A stretch of 64,000 nt of DNA, taken from the NCBI GenBank assembly GCA_900770185.1, contig CAAGJM010000015.1, positions 5,327 to 69,326 on the forward strand, given 5' to 3'. Positions 41,440-49,794 of this stretch are shown piece after piece. Within the stretch, counting starts at the first letter, position 1. Every line of letters starts with the position of its first letter. Origin of the DNA: Clostridia bacterium (lineage in GTDB: Bacteria; Bacillota; Clostridia; Christensenellales; Borkfalkiaceae). A program made the position numbers and the translations under genes. The notes beneath the pieces were generated by a model. The model did not search any database, was not told the origin of the DNA, and saw only the letters and a program-made list of their open reading frames with translations.

Positions 41440-41640
41440 GCGTATTACCGCTACCGGCCGCTATCCGCTAATCGCTATCCGCTAACCGCTTTGTCATATT
41501 GAGCGTTAGCGAAATATCTCGTGGAAACGAAAGCGAACTTATATACGGACACGTCTCGCCGCCTTTAACAATGAGGTCAAAGGTTATCACGCTCCGACTA
41601 CTACACGCTAACCGCTAATCGCTTATCCGCTTTTAAGTAT
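41440..41640. repeat. dispersed intergenic repeat family A, copy 3
   Basis: CTATCCGCTAATCG words, then a 30-bp stretch at 41492-41521 that recurs as an exact reverse complement at 63830-63859 (starting TGTCATATTGAGCGTTAGCG), then GTGGAAACGAAAG. It occupies most of the 417 bp between the ABC exporter and the DUF6062 gene. Confidence 0.75.
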
Positions 41641-41696
41641 ATAATATACTTAATGAAAAGTCAATCTGCGCGGTTTAAACTTTTGCGAGGTTATCG

Positions 41697-41725
41697 TTGC
41701 CAAATTTCTTATTAACGGGTATAAT
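41697..41725 (+). promoter_or_regulatory. promoter of the DUF6062 gene
   Basis: TTGCCA (41697-41702), 17 nt, TATAAT (41720-41725); leader of about 22 nt. Confidence 0.75.
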
Positions 41726-41753
41726 AAAAACAACTTACTTGTAACGGTGTTAT

Positions 41754-42449
41754 ATGGCTTACGATATTTCAACGATGTTTATATGGCGGTTTTTCGCGGC
41801 GGGCGCGGTTTGTCCCACCTGCATGTTAAAGCAAAAGACGGAAAACGATATTGCCGACGGTTACTTGAACGCCGCCGTTATGGAAGACGACGAGCGCATG
41901 ATAGTCAACAAACGCGGCTTTTGCGAAAGGCACTTCAACCAGCTTTTAAGCGGACGCAATAAGCTTGGGCTTGCGCTGCAAGCTAACACCCGCGTTAAGT
42001 ATTTAAAGGCGCATATCCCCGATAAAATAACTGTCAAAAACGCCGAAAAATGCGCCGAAAAAATAGCCGATTTTACGAAAACCTGCGTCGTTTGCGACAA
42101 GGTTGAATTCAACATGACGCGCTACTATAAAACCGTTTGCGCGCTTTACGGCGACGACGAAAAGTTTCGGGAAGAAAACTTTAAATCGGTAAAAGGTTTT
42201 TGTCTTACCTGCTACTCCCGCCTTTTAAAAAACGCGAAATACGCAAAAAAACACGCCCAAAAGTTTATTGACGAGTTGAGCGAAAAACAAGCCGCGTTTT
42301 TAAGCGAACTTGACGATAATTTGACGGAATTTTCAATGTGCTTCGACCACCGCTCCGCCCACACGCCGAGTAAAGACGCCGCCAAATCGCTTAACCTGTA
42401 TAAAGCCGCGGCGTTCGGGTTAGAACCCGTCGTCCCCGACAGAAAATAG
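41754..42449 (+). CDS. DUF6062-family cysteine-rich protein
   Basis: 231 residues with paired cysteines spread through it: C20-P-T-C23, GFCERHF near 56, CVVC near 110, GFCLTCY near 147 and MCFDH near the end. The pattern suggests two similar metal- or cluster-binding repeats, each CxxC followed by a GFC-type motif. The protein is otherwise charged and helical, without a signal peptide. It matches the uncharacterised DUF6062 family of Clostridia by layout. Weak RBS (ACGGTG). Confidence 0.75.
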   Translation: MAYDISTMFIWRFFAAGAVCPTCMLKQKTENDIADGYLNAAVMEDDERMIVNKRGFCERHFNQLLSGRNKLGLALQANTRVKYLKAHIPDKITVKNAEKCAEKIADFTKTCVVCDKVEFNMTRYYKTVCALYGDDEKFREENFKSVKGFCLTCYSRLLKNAKYAKKHAQKFIDELSEKQAAFLSELDDNLTEFSMCFDHRSAHTPSKDAAKSLNLYKAAAFGLEPVVPDRK

Positions 42450-42513
42450 CAAGTAAAAACGCCTGCAAAAACTAGCCTAAGAACGAACAAAATACCCGCT
42501 TAGACCATAAAAT

Positions 42514-42549
42514 CCGCCCCGCCTTAAACTAAGGCGGGGCGGGGTTTTT
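42514..42549. terminator. bidirectional terminator between DUF6062 and engB
   Basis: A perfect 13-bp G/C-rich stem (42514-42526 with 42530-42542), then GGTTTTTA. Confidence 0.85.
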
Positions 42550-43177
42550 ACTCTTTATCCTCTTCGCTATCCGTAAACGGCGTTAACGTATCGTCGTTAA
42601 AAACCTTGATAACTTCTTCGATTTTTACAATCAACTTATCTTTATTATACTTCGTTTCGCTCGAAACGGCTATGACCGACTTTGCGCCGACGGATAGGTA
42701 ATTGCCTATCGACTTAACCCTTTCAAACACGCGCGTTTTACCTATTTTGTCCGCTTTCGTCGCAACGACGGTGAACGGCAACGCATAGTGGTGCAAGTAG
42801 TTAAGCATCGTTTCGTCGTTTGCGGTCGGGTCGTGGCGGATATCCACGAGCGCAAACGTATGGTCGCAATATCTGCCGCTGAAAAAGTCGTCCATAAGTT
42901 TAGCCCACTTTTCCTTTTCGGCGTCGCTTACTTTCGCAAAGCCGTAGCCGGGGAGGTCCGCAACTATAAACTCGCCGAAGTCAAAGTAATTAACAAGCCT
43001 TGTGCGCCCGGGGGTTACGGAAGTGCGGGCGAGTGCTTTTTTGTTCGCAAGCATATTGATAAGCGAACTTTTGCCGACGTTCGATTTGCCCGAAATCGCA
43101 ATAACGGGCTTATCAAACGACTTAAACCCCGCTTTATTCGCGGCGGAAGTAAGATATTTTGCGTCTTTTATAATCAT
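42548..43177 (-). CDS. engB: ribosome-biogenesis GTPase EngB (YsxC)
   Basis: A 209-residue TRAFAC GTPase needed for 50S assembly. G1 SGKSNVGKSS (residues 29-38), switch I TSVTPGRTR, G3 DLPGYGFA and G4 TKADK are all intact. The start overlaps the lon stop by 4 nt (ATGA), the classical lon-engB pairing. Confidence 0.96.
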   Translation of the reverse strand: MIIKDAKYLTSAANKAGFKSFDKPVIAISGKSNVGKSSLINMLANKKALARTSVTPGRTRLVNYFDFGEFIVADLPGYGFAKVSDAEKEKWAKLMDDFFSGRYCDHTFALVDIRHDPTANDETMLNYLHHYALPFTVVATKADKIGKTRVFERVKSIGNYLSVGAKSVIAVSSETKYNKDKLIVKIEEVIKVFNDDTLTPFTDSEEDKE

Positions 43178-45540
43178 AAATCTCTCACCGCCGTTTTGAA
43201 TACTTCGTTCACGTTTTCAACGGGTATAAATTTAATTTTTTCGGCTATTTCTTTAGGAATTTCTTCCAAATCTTTAACGTTTGCTTTCGGGATGATAACC
43301 TTTTTGATGCCCAAGCGATATGCGGCTAAGGCCTTTTCTTTAAGCCCGCCTATCGGAAGCACGTTGCCGCGCAGGGTTACTTCGCCCGTCATTGCGATAT
43401 TGCGGCGGACTTTTTTGCCCGTTAATGCGGATAAAATTGCGGTTGCCATGGTTATACCCGCACTCGGCCCGTCCTTCGGGGTTGCGCCTTCGGGGACGTG
43501 AACGTGTATGTCGGTGTTTTCGAAAATCGTGCTGTCGATGCCGTATTTCTGAGCGTTCGCGCGGATAAAACTTATAGCCGTCTTTGCGCTTTCCTTCATA
43601 ACGTCGCCGAGTTTTCCGGTGAGCGCAAGTTCGCCTTTGCCGCGCATGGTAGCGACTTCTATCGTGAGAGTAACGCCGCCGATAGCCGTCCACGCTAAGC
43701 CCGTTGCCGAACCTATCTGATCTTTTTCGACCGCGCCGTTATTTACGAACTTGAACGCGCCTAAGTATTCTTCAACGTTTTTATCGGTTACGGTGACCTT
43801 TTCGCCACGACCGTTTTCGGCAACGCGGGTTGCCACTTTACGCGCCACCGCGCCGATTTCCTGCTCTAATTTTCTGACCCCCGCTTCGCCCGTGTAGCCC
43901 TTTATTATGGCGCGAATTCCTTCTTCCGAAAACTCTAAATCCATGTCCGTCAAGCCGTTTTCGGCGACTTGTTTGGGAACCAAATATCTAAGCGCAATCT
44001 GAATTTTTTCTTCTTCGGTATATCCCGCGATGTCAATGACTTCCATTCTGTCCAGAAGAGGCGCGGGGATAGTGTCCTTACTATTCGCGGTGGTTATGAA
44101 CATAACCTTGCTAAGGTCGTAAGGGATTTCCAGATACCTGTCGCGGAAGGTCGAGTTTTGCTCGGGGTCCAATACTTCGAGAAGCGCGCTTGCGGGGTCG
44201 CCTCGCAAATCGCTTGAAAGTTTGTCTATTTCGTCGAGCAAAAATACGGGGTTTATCGTTCCCGCTTCTTTCATTCCGTAAATTATGCGCCCCGGCATCG
44301 CGCCGATATAGGTCTTGCGGTGACCCCTTATTTCGGCTTCGTCCTTAACGCCGCCGAGGCTCATTCTCACAAGTTTGCGGTTAAGCGCGCGCGCAACCGA
44401 TTTCGCAATCGAAGTTTTTCCCACGCCCGGGGGGCCCACCAAGCACAAAATAGGCCCTTTTAAACTATTCGTAAGTTTAAGTACGGCAAGGTATTCGACT
44501 ATGCGCTCTTTTACTTTATCTAAACCGAAGTGGTCTTCTTCAAGTATCTTTTTGCACTCGGTTAAACTTTCGGTGTCCGTGCTTTCGGTCTTGAACGGAA
44601 GGTCCAAAACCCAGTCGATATACGTCCTTAAAACGGTATAGTCGGGGGAAGACGGCTGCATTTTGCCCATGCGGAAAAGTTCTTTCAAAACCTTTTCTTC
44701 ACTGTCTTTGGGCAAGCCCTTTTCTTTAATTTCCTGCTCTAACCTGTCGGTTTCGCGCTCGTCGTCGCCGAGTTCTTGGTGGATAGCCTTGATTTGCTCG
44801 CGAAGATAAAACTCTTTCTGGCTCTTTTCAACGCTTTCTTTAACCCTTTCGGCAATGTTTTTTTCGGCTTTGGCAATCTCTGTTTCAACGCTTAAAAGCT
44901 CGCAAAACTTAGTGATTCGCGCTTTCGTGTCGGTTAATTCCAGAAGAGTTTGCTTGTCCGTTTCTTTAAAAGGCAAATTAAACGCCGCAACGTTTATAAA
45001 TTCGTTGACGCTATCTAAATTAGAGATATTCAAAAAGGCTTCGCGGTTATTTTTGAAAACCCCCGCAAAGTTATCTTTAAAAAGCTGCTTTGCGTATCTG
45101 AACGCGCCCTGCGTTTCGGCGTCAGAGTCATCCGTTTCGGCAAGTTTTTCGGCGTCGAAGTAAAAATAATCGTCGCTGCTTATTTCGGCTACGATTTTAA
45201 CCCTGAAAAGCCCTTCGGCGGTAATTCTGAAATTTTCTCCGCCCACCTTTCCGAGCGTGCCGAGTTTTATAACCGTGCCGACGGTGTACAAATCTTTAGC
45301 TTCGGGCATATCTACGTCGGGCGTTTTTTGCGTAACCGCTATGACGAGTTTATCCCCCGAAAGCGCGGCTTTGACGGCGTTAAGCGATTTAAGCCTGCCG
45401 ATGTCCACGCTCGTAAAAACGTTGGGGAACAGCGTTTTGCCCCTCAGCGCAATGGTGGGGGCTTTTATTAAATTGGGGTTTGCCGCTTCGGCGGCGACTT
45501 CCGCTTCGCCGTTTTCGGGCAAAATTTCTTTATTTTCCAT
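43174..45540 (-). CDS. lon: ATP-dependent protease Lon
   Basis: 788 residues: substrate-binding N-domain (about 25-220), coiled-coil region, AAA+ module with Walker A GPPGVGKTSIA near 366, and a C-terminal protease with the Ser-Lys dyad (Ser in KDGPSAGI near 693, Lys about 42 residues later in GGLKEKALA). Degrades misfolded and regulatory proteins. RBS AAAGGAT. The leader from the upstream promoter is about 200 nt. No CIRCE or CtsR box was seen. Confidence 0.97.
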   Translation of the reverse strand: MENKEILPENGEAEVAAEAANPNLIKAPTIALRGKTLFPNVFTSVDIGRLKSLNAVKAALSGDKLVIAVTQKTPDVDMPEAKDLYTVGTVIKLGTLGKVGGENFRITAEGLFRVKIVAEISSDDYFYFDAEKLAETDDSDAETQGAFRYAKQLFKDNFAGVFKNNREAFLNISNLDSVNEFINVAAFNLPFKETDKQTLLELTDTKARITKFCELLSVETEIAKAEKNIAERVKESVEKSQKEFYLREQIKAIHQELGDDERETDRLEQEIKEKGLPKDSEEKVLKELFRMGKMQPSSPDYTVLRTYIDWVLDLPFKTESTDTESLTECKKILEEDHFGLDKVKERIVEYLAVLKLTNSLKGPILCLVGPPGVGKTSIAKSVARALNRKLVRMSLGGVKDEAEIRGHRKTYIGAMPGRIIYGMKEAGTINPVFLLDEIDKLSSDLRGDPASALLEVLDPEQNSTFRDRYLEIPYDLSKVMFITTANSKDTIPAPLLDRMEVIDIAGYTEEEKIQIALRYLVPKQVAENGLTDMDLEFSEEGIRAIIKGYTGEAGVRKLEQEIGAVARKVATRVAENGRGEKVTVTDKNVEEYLGAFKFVNNGAVEKDQIGSATGLAWTAIGGVTLTIEVATMRGKGELALTGKLGDVMKESAKTAISFIRANAQKYGIDSTIFENTDIHVHVPEGATPKDGPSAGITMATAILSALTGKKVRRNIAMTGEVTLRGNVLPIGGLKEKALAAYRLGIKKVIIPKANVKDLEEIPKEIAEKIKFIPVENVNEVFKTAVRDL

Positions 45541-45745
45541 ATATATCCTTTATTCGTTTCGGTCGGGGTTTTGCGGTTTTACGCTTTTATATAGCCGCGG
45601 TTATGGACGCATATATCAGCCGCCGCAAGTTTACGGCAACCGTATAGGCAGCGCCCGCAATTATCCGCCCGCCGAATTTTTTTGAGTGAGATTAGTTGTA
45701 GTAAAAAGGTGCGTTTTTAATATCGCGTGCGTTTTTAATTAACTA

Positions 45746-45773
45746 AGTATATCTATAATATAAGTTTTGTCAA
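45746..45773 (-). promoter_or_regulatory. lon promoter
   Basis: TTGACA (45768-45773 on minus), 16 nt, TATACT (45746-45751). Confidence 0.7.
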
Positions 45774-45879
45774 TATTTTTCAAGTATTTTTTTCGCGCCG
45801 CCCGTATTTTACGCGCCCCCGCGTAAAATTTCGCTTATTTGACACAGTTTTAAGTAAAAATCGGTTAAATTTTGCCAAT

Positions 45880-46200
45880 TCAACCCCTAAACGCGGGCGG
45901 AGGTTGTTTGCCTTCGTGTGTCGGTCGAGTTCAAATGATTCAAACTTCAACCCCTAATAACGGGCGGAGGTTGGTTTGCCCTACAAACTTGACGTAGGGC
46001 GGGGGCTTGCTCCCGCCGCCGTAGTATTATCCCGCCTCCCTAAGCGCAAGCGAAATATCTCGTGGAAACGGCAACGGTCGCTAAAAACGGGCGGCTCACA
46101 AAAAGCTATCGAAGATTGCCGCTTCCGCGTAAGACTTCTTCGTTTCGCTGTCGCTTCACTCAGAATGACAGTGATATAATCTAACCGCTAACCGCTAATC
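45880..46200. repeat. dispersed intergenic repeat family A, copy 4, with accessory repeats
   Basis: Between clpX and lon. Two direct copies of TCAACCCCTAA...CGGGCGGAGGTTG (45880-45906 and 45947-45973) are followed by GTAGGGCGGGGGCTTGCTCC. Then comes the family A core at 46041-46122 (GCGAAATATCTCG, then ACGGGCGGCTCACAAAAAGC), closely matching the reverse complement of 63767-63848. It ends with a reversed TGTCATTCTGAGTG-type word (46147-46172). Confidence 0.75.
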
Positions 46201-46249
46201 ACTAAAACAAAAATGAGGAGCGTTGCACTATGAGTTAAATTTTTTGCCG

Positions 46250-46350
46250 CTAAAAAAACCGTTTAGGCAAGGCAGTTCCCCGCCGCTGTACTTTTTGTAC
46301 AGCAAGCGGTAACTAACGACGCATAAGCGGGAATTTTTAGTCAAAAAAAT
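46250..46350. repeat. dispersed intergenic repeat family B, copy 2
   Basis: TTTAGGCAAGGCA (from 46262), the palindromic core GTACTTTTTGTAC (46288-46300) and AGCAAGCGGTAACTAACG after it. The arms pair to give a long hairpin. It lies directly next to family A copy 4. Confidence 0.72.
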
Positions 46351-46387
46351 AACGAGATAGCTAAAAAAGCGACGACCCGACCAAACA

Positions 46388-46416
46388 AAAAACTTCCGCA
46401 CGAAGCGGAAGTTTTT
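46388..46416 (-). terminator. intrinsic terminator of tig-clpP-clpX
   Basis: A perfect 12-bp stem (46388-46399 with 46405-46416), loop ACGAA; outer pairs are A/T. Confidence 0.83.
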
Positions 46417-46418
46417 AT

Positions 46419-47657
46419 TTATGCGGTTTGTTTAAAAATAAGTTCGGGTTTTTTGTTGCCTTTAACAACGTCCGCATCGATAACGACCTTTTCAACCCCT
46501 GTTTCCGTAGGGATATCGTACATGCAGTCGAGCATCATGTTCTCGAAAATCGTTCTTAACCCCCTTGCGCCCGTCTTTAAACTTATCGCTTTTTTTGCGA
46601 TTTCGCGCACTGCGTCTTCTTTTACGACGAGTTCGCAATCGTCCATTCCGATAAGTTTTTCGTACTGTTTGACGAGAGCGTTTTTAGGCTCGGTCATAAT
46701 CTTCACCAGCGCGTCTTCGTCAAGCGCGTCGAGCGAAACGGTTATGGGCACGCGCCCCACGAATTCGGGTATAAGCCCGTACTTCGTTAAGTCCTGCGGC
46801 TGAACGTCGGATAAAACGCCCGCGCCCGCGCCGAGTTTATCGACCGTACCGCCGAAGCCTAAGCTCGACGTGTCTTTGCGCTTTTCGATGATTTTATCAA
46901 GCCCGACGAACGCGCCGCCGCATATAAACAAAATGTTGGTGGTGTCGATGTGCAAAAGTTCCTGCTGGGGGTGCTTTCTGCCGCCCTGCGGGGGGACGGA
47001 TGCGACGGTGCTTTCGATAATTTTAAGCAACGCCTGCTGCACGCCCTCGCCCGAAACGTCGCGCGTGATGGACATGTTTTCGCTTTTCCGCGCGATTTTG
47101 TCGATTTCGTCGATATAAACGATTCCGCGTTCGGCGCGGGCGATATCGTAGTCGGCATTCTGAATGAGTTTAAGAAGAATGTTCTCGACGTCTTCGCCGA
47201 CGTAGCCCGCTTCGGTAAGCGTGGTAGCGTCCGCAACGGCAAACGGCACGTTTAGTATGCGCGCAAGCGTTCTTGCAAGCAGCGTTTTGCCCGAACCCGT
47301 GGGGCCTAAAAGCAAAATGTTGCTCTTTTCGATTTCCGTATCGTCGCCTTTTAGTTTTTTACTGCCGATGCGCTTATAGTGGTTGTAAACGGCGACGGAC
47401 AAAACCTTTTTCGCTCTGTCCTGCCCGATAATATACTTATCGAGTTCGTCTTTTATTTCGCGCGGTTTTAAAAGTTTTAAGTTATCGTCCGCGGTTTCGG
47501 AAGCGTCTTCCAAAAGAACGTTATTGCAGATTTCCAAGCACTCGTCGCAAATGTATAAGCCGTTGGGACCCGCGACCAAGCGTTTTGCAAGTTCTTTCGG
47601 TTTGCCGCAAAAAGCGCAATAGGCGCCGTCGTTTTTAAATTCGCCTGTTCCTGCCAT
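46419..47657 (-). CDS. clpX: ClpXP unfoldase subunit ClpX
   Basis: 412 residues: N-terminal zinc-binding domain (Cys14, 17, 37, 40), Walker A LLLGPTGSGKTLLA, Walker B IVYIDEIDKIA, pore loop and the sensor II region GARGLRTI. A hexamer feeding substrates to ClpP, encoded 60 nt upstream. RBS AAAGGAG. Confidence 0.97.
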   Translation of the reverse strand: MAGTGEFKNDGAYCAFCGKPKELAKRLVAGPNGLYICDECLEICNNVLLEDASETADDNLKLLKPREIKDELDKYIIGQDRAKKVLSVAVYNHYKRIGSKKLKGDDTEIEKSNILLLGPTGSGKTLLARTLARILNVPFAVADATTLTEAGYVGEDVENILLKLIQNADYDIARAERGIVYIDEIDKIARKSENMSITRDVSGEGVQQALLKIIESTVASVPPQGGRKHPQQELLHIDTTNILFICGGAFVGLDKIIEKRKDTSSLGFGGTVDKLGAGAGVLSDVQPQDLTKYGLIPEFVGRVPITVSLDALDEDALVKIMTEPKNALVKQYEKLIGMDDCELVVKEDAVREIAKKAISLKTGARGLRTIFENMMLDCMYDIPTETGVEKVVIDADVVKGNKKPELIFKQTA

Positions 47658-47717
47658 TCAATCTCCTTTATAGAGCCGCAAAGTTTTGAATAGTTCAAAA
47701 CTTGCCGCCCCGCTAAA

Positions 47718-48299
47718 CTACCTGTTGTAGTAAATTTTGTCGATAAGCCCGTATTCAAGCGCGTCTTCGCTCGACAAATAGTTGTCCCTGTCGGTGTCCT
47801 TTTCGATTTGCTCGATAGGCTTACCCGTGTTTTCGGACAAAATTTTGTTGAGTTTTTGCTTGATTTTCAAAATATGGTCGGCTTGAATTTTAATATCGCT
47901 TGCCTGACCCTGCGCGCCGCCGAGGGGCTGGTGAATCATAATTTCGCTGTTAGGAAGAGCGAAACGTTTGCCCTTTTTGCCGCTGCTTAATAAAAACGCC
48001 CCCATAGAAGCCGCTAAGCCGATGCAAATGGTCGAAACGTCGCACTTGACGTAATTCATCGTGTCGTAAATGGCAAGCCCCGCCGAAACGGAACCGCCCG
48101 GGCTGTTTATATACAGGCAAATATCCTTTTCGGGGTCTTTACCTTCAAGGTATATAAGCTGGGCGACTATCGTGTTTGCGACGGCGTCGTCAATCTCGCC
48201 CGAAAGCATTATAATTCTGTCTTCTAAAAGGCGGGAGTATATATCGTAAGTCCTTTCGCCTTTGTTGGACTGCTCTACGACGTAGGGAATCAAAGCCAT
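47718..48299 (-). CDS. clpP: ATP-dependent Clp protease proteolytic subunit
   Basis: A 193-residue serine peptidase forming the tetradecameric barrel. Catalytic Ser in GLAASMGAFLL near 97, His in MIHQPLGGAQGQ near 122 and Asp in RDNYLS near 171. RBS AAGGAG. Middle of the tig-clpP-clpX operon. Confidence 0.97.
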   Translation of the reverse strand: MALIPYVVEQSNKGERTYDIYSRLLEDRIIMLSGEIDDAVANTIVAQLIYLEGKDPEKDICLYINSPGGSVSAGLAIYDTMNYVKCDVSTICIGLAASMGAFLLSSGKKGKRFALPNSEIMIHQPLGGAQGQASDIKIQADHILKIKQKLNKILSENTGKPIEQIEKDTDRDNYLSSEDALEYGLIDKIYYNR

Positions 48300-48309
48300 T
48301 TTACGCTCC

Positions 48310-49596
48310 TTAATCTACTTTATTGTTGGCGGTTAAAAACGCGAAGAGTTTATCGATTAAAACGTTGTTTTCAAAGTACGCTATCTGGCGTTCGTTCAAA
48401 GACTTTTTGTATTCTTCTGCGTCTTTACCCATAGCGATTGCCTGGTCGGCAATCTTTTTGTCTATTTCGTCTTGTTCTGCCTTAATGTTTTCGACGGTTA
48501 AAATTTTGTCGATGACAAGTTGAATTTTAACCTGTTCTTCGGCTTGTTTGCGGAAGCCCTTTCTATAATCGTCCATGGTCTGTTTGGTGTATTTAAGGTA
48601 GTCTTCGAGTTTAAGACCCTGATACATCATTCTGTATTCCATGTCGGAAACCATGCTGTCGATTTGTCTTTCGATAAGCGCGTCGGGAATTTCGACTTCG
48701 CACTTTTCTGCAATGGCTTTTATAATTTTATCTTCCGTTTCGGCTTTGGCGCGCTTAGCGTTCGACTCCTGAAGTTTCTTCTTCGTGTCGGCCTTATACG
48801 CTTCGACGGACTCTGCGCCCGCGGCGTCCTTTATAAACTCGTCATTGATTTCGGGAAGTTCTTTCGCCTTGATTTCGTGAAGTTTAATGTGGAAAACGGC
48901 GTTTTTGCCCTTAAGGTTTTCCGCGCCGTAATCGTCGGGGAATTTAACGGTTATGTCTTTTTCTTCGCCGATATTCATGCCTTCGACTTGTTCTTCGAAT
49001 CCGGGGATAAATCTGCCCGAACCGAGTTCCAAGGTCTGTTTTTCGGCGGTGCCGCCGTCAAACTTAACGCCGTCTACGCTGCCGCTATAATCGATTACGG
49101 TTATATCGCCGTTTTTAGCGGCTCTATCTTTCACGGCAACTTCTCTTGCGTTTCTTTGCTGTAAGCGTTTAAGTTCCGCTTCGACGTCGGCGTCAGTTAC
49201 ATTATACTCAACCTTATCGAACTTTATACCCTTGTACTCGGCAAGTTTGACTTCGGGTTTTACGGGTACGACCGCTACCATGGTTATGCCGTCGTCGGAA
49301 ATTTTTTCTATTTCGATTTCGGGTCTGTCAATCGCTTCGATGGTCGGTTCTTTTTCTAAAATAGCGTAGTAGTGTTCGGGGAAAGCGGCGTTAATCGCTT
49401 CTTCATAGAACACGCCTTTGCCGTACTGCTGTTCGATGACGTGTTTGGGTGCTTTACCCTTTCTGAAACCGGGGATGTTGAATCTCCCTTTGGTTTTATC
49501 GTACGCTTTTTGAATAGCGTTTTCCCATTCTTGTTTGTCAAGAGTGATTTTAATGCGGACTACGCTTTTTTCAGCGGGTGCAACTTCATAGTTCAT
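48310..49596 (-). CDS. tig: trigger factor
   Basis: The ribosome-bound chaperone and prolyl isomerase. 428 residues: ribosome-docking signature FNIPGFRKGKAP near 40 (the key GFRK loop), a central FKBP-type domain (about 160-245) and the C-terminal helical chaperone arms. RBS AGGAGA. First gene of the tig-clpP-clpX operon. Confidence 0.97.
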   Translation of the reverse strand: MNYEVAPAEKSVVRIKITLDKQEWENAIQKAYDKTKGRFNIPGFRKGKAPKHVIEQQYGKGVFYEEAINAAFPEHYYAILEKEPTIEAIDRPEIEIEKISDDGITMVAVVPVKPEVKLAEYKGIKFDKVEYNVTDADVEAELKRLQQRNAREVAVKDRAAKNGDITVIDYSGSVDGVKFDGGTAEKQTLELGSGRFIPGFEEQVEGMNIGEEKDITVKFPDDYGAENLKGKNAVFHIKLHEIKAKELPEINDEFIKDAAGAESVEAYKADTKKKLQESNAKRAKAETEDKIIKAIAEKCEVEIPDALIERQIDSMVSDMEYRMMYQGLKLEDYLKYTKQTMDDYRKGFRKQAEEQVKIQLVIDKILTVENIKAEQDEIDKKIADQAIAMGKDAEEYKKSLNERQIAYFENNVLIDKLFAFLTANNKVD

Positions 49597-49663
49597 AAGT
49601 ATTCTCCTATATATACCTTATTTTTGTTAATAGACTTATTTATTTAAGTTCGTATACCTGTTT

Positions 49664-49692
49664 ATTTTAACAAAGTTAAAGGTAATTGTAAA
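49664..49692 (-). promoter_or_regulatory. tig-clpP-clpX promoter
   Basis: TTTACA (49687-49692 on minus), 17 nt, TAAAAT (49664-49669). On the other strand a TATAAT (49759-49764) probably serves rqcH, but its -35 is weak. Confidence 0.7.
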
Positions 49693-49794
49693 GTTTTTGC
49701 GGCTTGTTTTTTATTTTCATTTACTTTTTACGCAAAATGGGTTAATATTTAGTAGCATTATAATAGATAGCGCGTACCGAAAAAAGGACTTATT

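Noticed and set aside
45541..45780. CIRCE or CtsR operator before lon
   Set aside because: No TTAGCACTC-N9-GAGTGCTAA dyad or GGTCAAA tandem was found.
45976..46179. 67-codon frame between clpX and lon
   Set aside because: It lies wholly in family A repeat sequence.
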